DNA of 64,000 nt from Verrucomicrobiales bacterium (GTDB taxonomy: Bacteria > Verrucomicrobiota > Verrucomicrobiia > Verrucomicrobiales > DEV007): assembly GCA_029213265.1 (NCBI GenBank), contig JARGNG010000020.1:1-64000 (forward strand). Reading direction: 5' to 3'. The notes under the pieces are model-generated. The model was not told the origin of the DNA. It did no database searches and saw nothing but the letters and a program-made list of their open reading frames with translations. Shown here in pieces: positions 33,186-42,619 of this stretch; the first letter of the stretch is position 1; each line of letters begins with the position of its first letter. The translations under genes and the position numbers were made by a program.

Positions 33186-34178
33186 TTAGGGAACCGGAAC
33201 CCGCTCCAGAATCGTCGCAATGATTTGTTCACTCGTAATTTCTTCGGCTTCCGCTTCGTAACTCAGGAGAAGTCGATGGCGGAGAACATCGTAGACGAGA
33301 TCCTTTACATCCTGCGGAACGACGTATCCCCTGCCCTGCAGAAAGGCGTTTGCCTTCGCCGCGAGCGTCAGATTGATCGTCCCCCGGGGCGAAGCTCCGG
33401 CACGAACCAGTGGACCGAGGGCAGGCTCAATTTCGCCCGAAACCCGGGTCGCATGGATCAGGCTCACAATGTAGTCCTTCACTCCATCGTCGACGTAAAC
33501 GTAGTTCACCAACTCCCGGCTTGTGATGACGTGCTTCGGATCAACTACCGCTGTGGTCGTTGTTTTCGCAGACGAGGTCGCCATGCGATCCAGGATCAGC
33601 CGCTCCTCACTCAGCGTCGGGTAATCGACCAGCACTTTGAAAAGGAAGCGGTCCAGTTGCGCTTCGGGAAGTTGGTAGGTTCCCTCCTGATCAATCGGGT
33701 TCTGCGTCGCAAGAACCAGGAAAGGATCGGGCAGTCGGTAGGTCGTGTCGCCAATTGTCACCTGACGCTCCTGCATCGCCTCCAGAAGCGCACTCTGCAC
33801 TTTCGCCGGCGCCCGGTTGATCTCATCCGCGAGGATGAGGTTGGCAAAAACAGGACCCAGCTTCGGAGAAAACTCGTTAGTCTGTGGATTGAAAATCAAT
33901 GTTCCGAGCAAGTCAGCGGGAAGGAGGTCCGGAGTGAACTGGATTCTCTGGAACTCGGCCGAGAGAGCACCGGCCAGCGAGTTCACCGTCAGCGTCTTCG
34001 CGAGTCCGGGAACCCCTTCGAGGAGTACGTGACCGTTGGTCAGCAGGCCGATCATGAGCCGGTCAACGAGCGCTTCCTGCCCCACCACCACTTTTGCCAT
34101 TTCATCCCGAACGGACTGGACCCACGTTCCCTGTTTCTGGATCTCTTCGGCGAGTTTGTTCGTGTCGACGTTCTGCAT
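33186..34178 (-). CDS. MoxR family AAA+ ATPase
   Basis: VVVGQEALVDRLMIGLLTNGHVLLEGVPGLAKTLTVNSLA; LADEINRAPAKVQSALLEAMQERQVTIGD; ATQNPIDQEGTYQLPEAQLDRF. Confidence 0.95.
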   Translation of the reverse strand: MQNVDTNKLAEEIQKQGTWVQSVRDEMAKVVVGQEALVDRLMIGLLTNGHVLLEGVPGLAKTLTVNSLAGALSAEFQRIQFTPDLLPADLLGTLIFNPQTNEFSPKLGPVFANLILADEINRAPAKVQSALLEAMQERQVTIGDTTYRLPDPFLVLATQNPIDQEGTYQLPEAQLDRFLFKVLVDYPTLSEERLILDRMATSSAKTTTTAVVDPKHVITSRELVNYVYVDDGVKDYIVSLIHATRVSGEIEPALGPLVRAGASPRGTINLTLAAKANAFLQGRGYVVPQDVKDLVYDVLRHRLLLSYEAEAEEITSEQIIATILERVPVP

Positions 34179-34275
34179 TGTGATGGACGGAATTCCTGAG
34201 TCCGTAACCCGGACAATCGGTACCCGCATAGGATGAACGAGAATTCACACGACGCAAGCCCTCGCGGGCGAGAAT

Positions 34276-35706
34276 CTACGCCGGCTCCGGCTCACTTTCA
34301 CCTCGACCGGCAGCGTCATGATCATCCGACTTCCCAATCGGACCAAAACGCTTGTCGACCGCAGGCTCGAGACGTCGTTCCCAGAGGTAGCGGCGGAATA
34401 GCACTTTGATCGCCGCCGTCAAAGGCACCGCAAGAAGAGCCCCCAGAAGGCCTCCCAGCAGAAGAGACCAGAAAAACACCGAGAAAATCACGGTCAGTGG
34501 ATGCAGCCCCACCGAATCGCCCACGATTCGAGGCGCCGTTACGAGCCCGTTGATCTGCTGGAGAATCAGAAAGATTGCCAATACGATCAGCGGATACGCC
34601 CACACATTCGGGAGCCATCTCCAGGCATGAGTCAGCACCTCGGCCTTCTTTCCATCGTCGGACACTTCGGTCACAGTAAATTTTTTGATCTTCTCTTTGT
34701 CTCCGTCCATCACTTTTACGATGGCGACATCTCCCGCTTTCACCTCTTCCTCCCCCTGAATTTCCCCCCATTCACTTGCCCCGAAATGAGCGACCGCGAT
34801 GAGAAGAGCCGGAACCATCACAAGGAGGTTTCCGATGTAGGGAATCAACCCCAGAATGGCGAGGAATACTCCAATCAGGAGTGCGTAGGGAAGCCCGATC
34901 GCAGACAATGCGATCGCGACCAGGGCTCCGTCGATCATGCTGACGACCATTTGCCCCCGGAAAAATGAAATCAGGTAGCCATTCACTTCGGTCAGTGTTC
35001 CCACGACCTCATCTTTGAATTTGGAAGCCCGCAGCGGAATGTAGTCGGTCCACGTTTCCGAAATCTTATGCCCTTCCCTCAGAAAGTAGTAGAGGTAGAT
35101 GGGAACGAGCAGTAGTCCCAGCAGGTAGCCAAAGAAACCGAAGGCGCCCCTGAGACGACTCCAGAGCGCCTGGCCGATATCCGAAACGATTTCGGGTCCT
35201 TCATTCGAAATCCAGTCGAGTCCTTTGTCGTAGTACTCGGCCGCAATTCCGGTGGTGAAATACGACTTTGTCGAAGTGACGCTCTTTTTGGCCAACTCAG
35301 TCACCTCCTCCTGAATCGAACCTCGTTTTTTGTAGATGTCCTGGGCCTGGCCGAAAGTCGGAACGATGACCGCAACGGCCAGCAGAATAACGAGAGCGAG
35401 AAATCCGACATAGACGGAAATCATGGCACGCCCGTGATTCCACCCTCGCGTCTGCAACCAGTTCACAAGCGGATCAAGCAGGTAGGCGATAATCCCGGCA
35501 ACCGCCAAGGGAACCAGAACCGGCTGCAAATAACTGAGAACGAATCCCGTCAGCCAGGTAAATCCCACCGCAATCGCACCGATCACCACAATGGAAACGG
35601 CGGTAATCGCGCCCCAGAAAGCGCGACGCTGAAAACCGGAGGGCACTTCCTTCGGCGTTTTGTCTTTCGGAGAGTCGGGCTCCGGAGTTTCGGGATTGGA
35701 TTCCAT
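34276..35706 (-). CDS. AI-2E family transporter (PerM-like)
   Basis: LSYLQPVLVPLAVAGIIAYLLDPLVNWLQTRGWNHGRAM...LLIGVFLAILGLIPYIGNLLVMVPALLIAV...APRIVGDSVGLHPLTVIFSVFFWSLLLGGLLGALLAVPL. Confidence 0.88.
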   Translation of the reverse strand: MESNPETPEPDSPKDKTPKEVPSGFQRRAFWGAITAVSIVVIGAIAVGFTWLTGFVLSYLQPVLVPLAVAGIIAYLLDPLVNWLQTRGWNHGRAMISVYVGFLALVILLAVAVIVPTFGQAQDIYKKRGSIQEEVTELAKKSVTSTKSYFTTGIAAEYYDKGLDWISNEGPEIVSDIGQALWSRLRGAFGFFGYLLGLLLVPIYLYYFLREGHKISETWTDYIPLRASKFKDEVVGTLTEVNGYLISFFRGQMVVSMIDGALVAIALSAIGLPYALLIGVFLAILGLIPYIGNLLVMVPALLIAVAHFGASEWGEIQGEEEVKAGDVAIVKVMDGDKEKIKKFTVTEVSDDGKKAEVLTHAWRWLPNVWAYPLIVLAIFLILQQINGLVTAPRIVGDSVGLHPLTVIFSVFFWSLLLGGLLGALLAVPLTAAIKVLFRRYLWERRLEPAVDKRFGPIGKSDDHDAAGRGESEPEPA

Positions 35707-35786
35707 GCAGGACGTGGGTGAGATCATTCCGTATCGTCTCGCGGGAGGCAATTACAAAATTGCCCGACCAATGGAATCCCGGAGTC

Positions 35787-35945
35787 TTATTCGCAAATTG
35801 TGAACAATTGTGAATAACCCTGCCACAGGTCGTGAATAACCGGGCCGGGTTATTCACATTGATGGGAATAACTGTGAATAAATCCTGCCAAGCCCCGCGC
35901 CCACAGGAGTGAGGACTCGTTTTTCTCCCACGCGGATGTGAATAA
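35787..35945. promoter_or_regulatory. cluster of DnaA-box-like TTATTCACA sites in divergent intergenic region
   Basis: Exact TGTGAATAA/TTATTCACA at 35809-35817, 35850-35858, 35873-35881, 35937-35945; one-mismatch copies at 35787-35795, 35799-35807, 35831-35839; 10-bp palindrome GTGAATAACC(gggccg)GGTTATTCAC at 35832-35857. Confidence 0.65.
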
Positions 35946-36050
35946 CCCGGGCAAAAAGAGGGAAATTCCTCTCTTCATGGCGTTTTCCTCCGGACCGGAA
36001 ACGTGCTATGTGTTCTATCCCCTCTGCAAAACCTTCGAATCCTATCTCTC

Positions 36051-37304
36051 ATGTTTGTTGATCATATTAAAATCCACGTCAAAGCCGGCGACGGCGGGCA
36101 CGGATGCTCCAGCTTTCGGCGGGAGAAATTCACGCCCAAGGGCGGCCCTGACGGTGGTGATGGCGGCCACGGAGGAGATGTCGTTCTCGTGGTCGACCAC
36201 CACATTGACAACCTGAAGGAGTTTTTCTACCGCCCCCATCAAAAGGCGGAGCGCGGCATGCATGGTCAGGGTCAGCGCAAGACCGGTAAATCAGGCAAAA
36301 ATCTTGTGATCAAGGTTCCGGCCGGCACGATTGTCTACCGATCCACTCCCCCTGAGCCCAAAAAGATTCCTGAGGACGAATTCGTGGAGGATGTTTCCGA
36401 AGATGCCGACTGGACAGGCGAATTCGTGAAAGGCGAAGATGGTCAAATGATCCTGCAGGACCCGGGCGCGACTCAAGAAACGCAGGAGGGACTCGACGAA
36501 GAGGAAACGGATGAAAACGAATCTTCAACCGGGGAACTGGACGAAGAGAACGCCCTGGAAGAAGAGGAGACGGAGCCTGAAGAAACAGAAGAACCGCACC
36601 CTTACGGAGAGATCGTTGCCGACCTCACCGAAATCGGCGAGAAATTCACACTCTGCCTCGGCGGTAAGGGTGGCAAAGGAAACTGGAATTTCCGGACTGA
36701 CACGAATCAGGCTCCCATCGAATTCACGATGGGGGAAAGTGGCGAGGAAGGCTGGTTCAATCTCGAACTTCGCCGTATTGCCGACATCGGACTGGTTGGG
36801 TTTCCCAATGCCGGAAAGTCCACTCTCCTGCGGGCACTCTCGAATGCCTCTCCCAAGGTCGCGGCCTACCCGTTCACCACCTTGAAGCCGATGGTAGGTG
36901 TCGTTGATTTCCCCGGTTTCTATCGCACTACGGTGGCCGATATCCCCGGACTGATCGAAGGCGCGCACGCGAACGTGGGTCTGGGGCACGATTTCCTCCG
37001 GCACATCAGCCGCTGTTCCGTCTTTCTCTTTGTCACCGATACGGCAGCGGTCGATCAACGCGATCCGATCTCAGATATTCAAATCCTGAGAAAGGAGCTG
37101 CGCATGTATGACGAAGAACTTGGCGAGCGGGAATGGCTCATCGTTGCCAACAAGATCGACCTCGAAGAGTCGAACATGTACCTTGGAGCCTTGCAGTCGC
37201 GCTTTCCGAGACAGGAGATATTTCCGATCTCGGCAGAGACCGGGGAAGGTCTCGATGCCTTGAAAAAGCGGCTGTGTGAAATCTCAGGTAAGCGCCCCGA
37301 ATAG
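36051..37304 (+). CDS. obgE: GTPase Obg/CgtA with acidic insertion in Obg fold
   Basis: MFVDHIKIHVKAGDGGHGCSSFRREKFTPKGGPDGGDGGHGGDV; LGGKGGKGNWNF; DIGLVGFPNAGKSTLLRALSNASPKVAAYPFTTLKPMVGVV; insertion 36339-36602. Confidence 0.94.
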   Translation: MFVDHIKIHVKAGDGGHGCSSFRREKFTPKGGPDGGDGGHGGDVVLVVDHHIDNLKEFFYRPHQKAERGMHGQGQRKTGKSGKNLVIKVPAGTIVYRSTPPEPKKIPEDEFVEDVSEDADWTGEFVKGEDGQMILQDPGATQETQEGLDEEETDENESSTGELDEENALEEEETEPEETEEPHPYGEIVADLTEIGEKFTLCLGGKGGKGNWNFRTDTNQAPIEFTMGESGEEGWFNLELRRIADIGLVGFPNAGKSTLLRALSNASPKVAAYPFTTLKPMVGVVDFPGFYRTTVADIPGLIEGAHANVGLGHDFLRHISRCSVFLFVTDTAAVDQRDPISDIQILRKELRMYDEELGEREWLIVANKIDLEESNMYLGALQSRFPRQEIFPISAETGEGLDALKKRLCEISGKRPE

Positions 37305-37516
37305 TGCCAAAAGAATTATCGCATTGCGTTCAACCGATCCTGAATTAACCTTTTTCACCGCAGGGATGAGCTATTTCTTCATCATTTCGATTATTAGCAA
37401 CGCAATCATTACTGACTAATCCGTCAGGTGGTTGCGAATCGGTCTTTTTATCTCCCTGCCAGAGCGAACCGAATCGGGATCACCTCCTTACGGAAGTGGC
37501 ACGGACATTTCCCCCA

Positions 37517-37554
37517 TTCAACCCTGTTGACTCCCTGACCTAACCCTGTTGACC
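37517..37554. repeat. short extragenic element (direct-arm form) immediately upstream of cimA
   Basis: TTCAACCCTGTTGACTCCCTGACCTAACCCTGTTGACC; related to 12029-12064. Confidence 0.6.
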
Positions 37555-37559
37555 TTTTC

Positions 37560-39131
37560 ATGAGCAAACATCCCGAAGTCAAACTCTACGACACCACCCT
37601 GCGCGACGGCACCCAGGGTGAAGGTGTGAATTTCAGTTCGCTCGATAAGGTTCGAATTGCCGAGGAACTGGACGCCTTCGGCATGCACTACATCGAGGGA
37701 GGATGGCCCGGATCGAATCCGAAAGATGTCTCTTTCTTCGAGCGCGCCGCCGATCTCGATTGGAAGAATGCGAGAATCGCCGCCTTCGGAAGCACCCGAC
37801 GAAAAAATATCGGCGTGGAAGATGACCCGCAGGTAAAACTACTGCTCGATGCAAAGACTCCCGTGATCACCTTTTTTGGAAAGAGCTGGAGGCTTCACGT
37901 GACCGAAGTGCTTACCACCACAGAGGAGGAAAACCAGGCCATGATCCGGGATACGACCCGCTATCTGAAGGAGAACGGTCGGGAAGTCATCTACGATGCC
38001 GAGCACTTCTTCGATGGCTACAAAGATTCACCCGAACACGCCCTCGCAACGCTCCAGGCTGCCAAGGACGGAGGCGCTGACTGGGTCGTCCTTTGCGATA
38101 CCAACGGCGGAACGATGCCTCACGAAGTGGCCGAGATGACCGAAATCGTGATCAGGGAAATCGGAATTCCTGTCGGCATTCACACCCACGATGACACCGG
38201 AGTCGCCGCGGCAAACGCACAGGCATCGATTCTCGCGGGAGCAACGCAGGTCCAGGGAACCGTCAATGGATACGGGGAGCGCGTTGGTAACTGCAACCTC
38301 ACGACCGTCATTCCCAATCTTCAATTGAAGATGGAGAGACCGGTTGTCGAAAACATCGAACGCCTCACCGGACTGGCCCACTTTGTCGACGACCTCGCCA
38401 ACTGCGCCCACAACATCCGCGCGCCCTACGTCGGAGCAACCGCCTTTGCTCACAAAGGGGGGATGCATGTCAATGCCGTTCAGAAAGTCGCCCACAGCTT
38501 CGAGCACATCGAGCCCGGAACCGTAGGCAACCGGCAACGGATTCTCGTCTCCGAACTTTCCGGACAGTCCAACGTGCTCATGAAGGCGGAGGAACTTGGT
38601 CTTCCCGTTAAAAAGGGCAGCGATGAAGCGATCGCCATTCTCCACAACCTGAAGGAACTGGAAGAACAGGGCTACGAATTCGAGGCGGCCGAAGCCTCGT
38701 TTGAGCTGCTCATTCGCAAGCATCTCGAGACCTACCAACCTTTCTTTGAACTGCACGAATACCACTGCACCTTCCGGCGGGACGGTGATCGCGACTACGA
38801 CACCTGTTCCGCAACGGTAAAACTCACCGTGAACGGAGTGGAGGAGTACCGCGTTGCTGAAGGAGATGGCCCTGTCAATGCGCTCGACGGAGCCCTGAGA
38901 AAAGCGCTTCGCGATCATCATCCGGAAATCGACGAGATGGAACTCAGGGACTACAAAGTCCGCATCATCGACAGCCACCAGGGCACGGCAGCAAAAACAC
39001 GGGTTCTCATTCTCAGTTCCGATGGAAAAGACGAATGGGGCACTGTTGGCGTGAGCTACAATATCATCCAGGCCAGCTGGAGAGCATTGGTTGATTCGGT
39101 GGAGTATTTCCTCGCGAAGAAGCAGAGTTAA
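37560..39131 (+). CDS. cimA: citramalate synthase (LeuA/CimA family, with C-terminal allosteric domain)
   Basis: VKLYDTTLRDGTQGEGVNFSSLDKVRIAEELDAFGMHYIEGGWPGSNPKD; LCDTNGGTMPHEV; GIHTHDDTGVAAANA; NGYGERVGNCNL. Confidence 0.92.
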   Translation: MSKHPEVKLYDTTLRDGTQGEGVNFSSLDKVRIAEELDAFGMHYIEGGWPGSNPKDVSFFERAADLDWKNARIAAFGSTRRKNIGVEDDPQVKLLLDAKTPVITFFGKSWRLHVTEVLTTTEEENQAMIRDTTRYLKENGREVIYDAEHFFDGYKDSPEHALATLQAAKDGGADWVVLCDTNGGTMPHEVAEMTEIVIREIGIPVGIHTHDDTGVAAANAQASILAGATQVQGTVNGYGERVGNCNLTTVIPNLQLKMERPVVENIERLTGLAHFVDDLANCAHNIRAPYVGATAFAHKGGMHVNAVQKVAHSFEHIEPGTVGNRQRILVSELSGQSNVLMKAEELGLPVKKGSDEAIAILHNLKELEEQGYEFEAAEASFELLIRKHLETYQPFFELHEYHCTFRRDGDRDYDTCSATVKLTVNGVEEYRVAEGDGPVNALDGALRKALRDHHPEIDEMELRDYKVRIIDSHQGTAAKTRVLILSSDGKDEWGTVGVSYNIIQASWRALVDSVEYFLAKKQS

Positions 39132-39179
39132 GGTTCTTGGATGTTGGTTCCTCGATGTTGAGGGGGTATCATCGGCAGC

Positions 39180-40547
39180 ATGATTCGCTTTCTACTCCCT
39201 TCGCTTCTACTGCTTCTTTCCCTTGCCAGAGGAGCAGATGACAGACCGAATATTCTTCTGATTTTTACAGACGATCAGGGATACAACGATGTGGGATGCT
39301 ACGGCTCGGAAATCCCCACACCCAACATCGATCGAATCGCCGAAGAAGGCATCAAGTTCACTCAGTTCTACTCCGCCTCGTCCATCTGCACCCCTTCCCG
39401 CTTCGGACTCCTCACAGGACGAAATCCGATCCGCTCTCAGCATCAGCTACTCAGCGCGCTCATGTTTATGGCGGATGAGCATGCCGAAACGGGGATTCAA
39501 AAACACGAAACCACCATCGCAGAGATTCTCAGAGACAGGGGCGGATACGATACTGCCCTGATTGGGAAATGGCATCTGGGCCACGGAAAGGAAGAACTCC
39601 TCCCTTTAAATCATGGATTCGACACTTTCATCGGGCACACCGGAGGCTGCATTGACTTCTTCACGATGACCTATGGAATCATACCGGACTGGTACAACGG
39701 TTCTCAACATGTTTCCGAGAATGGTTATGCGACCGATTTGATTACGGAGGAAGCCGTCGAATATCTTTCCCATGGCGCCGGCAGGAAGAAACCGTTCTTT
39801 CTCTATCTCGCCTACAACGCGCCGCATTTTGGAAAGGGATATTCCCCCTCTGAAGCGAAACCGGTGAACCTGATGCAGCCACAGGCCGCGGAACTGAAAC
39901 GGGCGTCGTTTATCGAAGACAAAATTCGCCGAGAGTTCGCCGCTATGACAATCAGTCTCGATGATGGCGTTGGAACCGTTCTCCAGGCACTCGATGACAA
40001 TCATCTCACCGAGAACACGCTTGTCATTTTTCTCACCGACCACGGGGGCGATCCCACCTACGGCGGCAGCAACCTCCCCCTGCGGGGAAAAAAGGCGACA
40101 CTTTTCGAAGGCGGCATACGGGTTCCCTGCCTGATGCGCTGGCCCGGAAAGGTGAAAGCCGGGGCTGTCGAGGAGACTCCTTTTTCGGCACTGGATCTCT
40201 TCCCGACTTTTTCTGAAATGGCGAAGGTCGACCTCGGCGAAAACGATCTTTTCGATGGAATGAGCCTACTCCCCGCCCTGGTCGGATCAGAAGACGCAAA
40301 TTCAGAACGCTCCTTTCTCTGGCAAACCGGATCTCATGCAGAACTGGGCCGAAAGTCCTGGCTGGCCTACCGTCAAGGGGATTGGAAATACGTGAACAGC
40401 CCGCAAGAGGGCGAATTTCTATTCCGGATCGACCAGGATCCGAATGAGACAAGAAACCTGAAATCCGAAAATCCGGATCAGTTTGAATCTCTCAAGAATT
40501 CCGCAGAGTCGAAAGCAAGATCTCTTCGACCTCGCGGTGAGGAGTAG
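39180..40547 (+). CDS. sulfatase (arylsulfatase family)
   Basis: DRPNILLIFTDDQGYNDVGCYGSEIPTPNIDRIAEEGIKFTQFYSASSICTPSRFGLLTGR; signal peptide. Confidence 0.94.
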   Translation: MIRFLLPSLLLLLSLARGADDRPNILLIFTDDQGYNDVGCYGSEIPTPNIDRIAEEGIKFTQFYSASSICTPSRFGLLTGRNPIRSQHQLLSALMFMADEHAETGIQKHETTIAEILRDRGGYDTALIGKWHLGHGKEELLPLNHGFDTFIGHTGGCIDFFTMTYGIIPDWYNGSQHVSENGYATDLITEEAVEYLSHGAGRKKPFFLYLAYNAPHFGKGYSPSEAKPVNLMQPQAAELKRASFIEDKIRREFAAMTISLDDGVGTVLQALDDNHLTENTLVIFLTDHGGDPTYGGSNLPLRGKKATLFEGGIRVPCLMRWPGKVKAGAVEETPFSALDLFPTFSEMAKVDLGENDLFDGMSLLPALVGSEDANSERSFLWQTGSHAELGRKSWLAYRQGDWKYVNSPQEGEFLFRIDQDPNETRNLKSENPDQFESLKNSAESKARSLRPRGEE

Positions 40548-40554
40548 GCGACCG

Positions 40555-41391
40555 CTACTTGCGATTGAAAAGCTTGTCGAAAATACTTTTCGTCTTCTCA
40601 GGGGTGGCCGACTCGATCATGGTCTCCTCCTCAATCACCGAATTCAACTCGTCGGGCACGACCGGACGAATCGTAGCTCCCTCGGTAGACAACTCCGGCA
40701 CTTCTACCGCAGAAGTCAGAACGCGGTTTGGGTTGCTCTTCAGAAAAGTATTGATAGGCACCCTCACGAGGCGGTCCTCCAGTCGAAGCTGACGCCTCGC
40801 CCCGATAAACGTACGGGGACTGTGGTAGGTCGTGTAGCTCCTCGGATACAACTCCCGTCGCATTCCCACTCGCAAATCTTTGCGAATCTCAAAATGAAGG
40901 TGCGCGGCATACATTCGATACGGCCCGCATCCAATCGTCCCGACCATCTGTCCTCGAGAAACCTGCTGTCCCACCCTCACCGAGCGAACCTTGAGATGAC
41001 CGTAGAGAGAGTCAACGAACGCTATCTGACCGTTGTTCTCACGATACGCATGACGGATGATGACCACATTTCCCCAGCCTTTCCGATAGTCTTCCGAGAA
41101 AACGACGACCCCGTGGGCTGTGGAATAAACGGGATCTCCTTCGTCCGAGTTCCCCCCACCGTTTCCGTTCCAGTCTTCGCCGAGGTGCCCATGAGGCGAG
41201 AAACCGCGGTAGACGTAGTAGCCTCCGCCATTTGGCTTCCCGACAGGAATGTCAAAGCCATCGGCAAGCCGTGCTGAAGTATAGCCCTGAGCCACGCATG
41301 CCAATGGAGCGATCAGGCAGGCAAGTATCACGGCCGGGAGGATCCGGGCACAAAACAAATTTTGGTGCGATATGAATAAGCGGAAGGACAT
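40555..41391 (-). CDS. M23 family metallopeptidase (LytM-like)
   Basis: HLGEDWNGNGGGNSDEGDPVYSTAHGVVVFSED...YGHLKVRSVRVGQQVSRGQMVGTIG...HLHFEIRKD. Confidence 0.9.
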   Translation of the reverse strand: MSFRLFISHQNLFCARILPAVILACLIAPLACVAQGYTSARLADGFDIPVGKPNGGGYYVYRGFSPHGHLGEDWNGNGGGNSDEGDPVYSTAHGVVVFSEDYRKGWGNVVIIRHAYRENNGQIAFVDSLYGHLKVRSVRVGQQVSRGQMVGTIGCGPYRMYAAHLHFEIRKDLRVGMRRELYPRSYTTYHSPRTFIGARRQLRLEDRLVRVPINTFLKSNPNRVLTSAVEVPELSTEGATIRPVVPDELNSVIEEETMIESATPEKTKSIFDKLFNRK

Positions 41392-41451
41392 CCGGTGATC
41401 GTTGGAAAACCGTAGCGGTTACGGATCTGAACGACCCGAACTCAGTAAACA

Positions 41452-42252
41452 TTAGGCACCAATCGAACGAAAGTAGAAAAAAGCAGCTGTTCCGGCAATC
41501 AAACAATAAACACCAAAATACTCAAACTTACCGCGCCGTATCGCAGCCAGTACTGTGTAAATCGCGATCAAACCGGAAACAAACGCAACCGCTCCTCCTG
41601 CTAAATAAGCGCCCAGCAGCTCCGTATCGATTCCGGAAAGCTTGCGGGCCTCCAGGAGCGAAGCAGCCGCGATGGCCGGAATTGCCATGAGAAAAGAGAA
41701 CTCCGCCGCAGCTGAAGACTTGGCCCCGGAAAGCATTCCCGACACAATCGTCGAACCGGAACGGGAAACTCCGGGCAGAATCGCGAGTGCCTGTCCCAAT
41801 CCCATAGCGATTGATGATTTCAAACCCATTTCCTGTGTTCCTTTCACCCGGAAGATTCTTGGCAAAAACAGAATAGCACCGGTAAGAATTAGAAGCAGCC
41901 CGACCACGGCTGGTTTTTCGTAGGCTCCTTCAAACACATTCTTAAGAGGGGAAAACCCCACAATCGCAGCGGGAGCGCTGGCAATCATGAGGTAGCCTAT
42001 CAATTTTCGATCGTCCTTCCGCTCCTCGCGAAACGGAGGCAGGATCGCGAGAACCAGCCCCCACAGCCGTTTCCAGAAATAGATGATGACGGAAAACAAC
42101 GTTCCGAAATGAACCATCACCTCGAAAGTGACCCCTTTGTCTTCCACTCCCATCAATTTTTGAGTGAGAACTAAATGGCCTGACGAGGACACGGGAAGAA
42201 ACTCAGTGAGCCCCTGCACGAGGCCCAGAATCATGGCTTCAAAAAGATTCAT
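41452..42252 (-). CDS. uppP: undecaprenyl-diphosphate phosphatase
   Basis: MNLFEAMILGLVQGLTEFLPVSSSGHLVLTQKLMG; ALAILPGVSRSGSTIVSGMLSG. Confidence 0.95.
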   Translation of the reverse strand: MNLFEAMILGLVQGLTEFLPVSSSGHLVLTQKLMGVEDKGVTFEVMVHFGTLFSVIIYFWKRLWGLVLAILPPFREERKDDRKLIGYLMIASAPAAIVGFSPLKNVFEGAYEKPAVVGLLLILTGAILFLPRIFRVKGTQEMGLKSSIAMGLGQALAILPGVSRSGSTIVSGMLSGAKSSAAAEFSFLMAIPAIAAASLLEARKLSGIDTELLGAYLAGGAVAFVSGLIAIYTVLAAIRRGKFEYFGVYCLIAGTAAFFYFRSIGA

Positions 42253-42619
42253 GGCGCTTTCATAGACCAAACTCGCAAATTATCCAGCGAATCATCATGT
42301 ATGCCTTCCTGTGGCAATCACGGACCGTCCACGATGAACCGGATAATTTCGTTTGTTACAGCGTCAAGAAGCCTTACTAAGAACACTGAGGTTCTCCCTT
42401 TGGCACTGGTAACGGGCTTTCTTGCTAGACAAGCTCTCATGAAAGACTCTCAAAATTGAAAATATTTCTTATTTATTTCTTGTGTTTATACTAAAAGTGG
42501 CCACAATTACCAGAACCAGGCATTAGATTTACTAAAATTGTGGTTTTTCAAGAGCGAGCGAGCTCGAAATTGAGAATCCCGAAATGGAACCGCCCGGAAT
42601 AAAATCCTAATCCAGAGAC

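Noticed and set aside
37323-37406. ATTGCGTT...AACGCAAT inverted repeat in the obg-cimA gap as a riboswitch
   Set aside because: Only 8 bp arms 68 bp apart with no recognisable riboswitch or T-box core.
42487-42492. TATACT as -10 box upstream of the HTH-REC gene
   Set aside because: No acceptable -35 at 16-18 bp; too weak to call.
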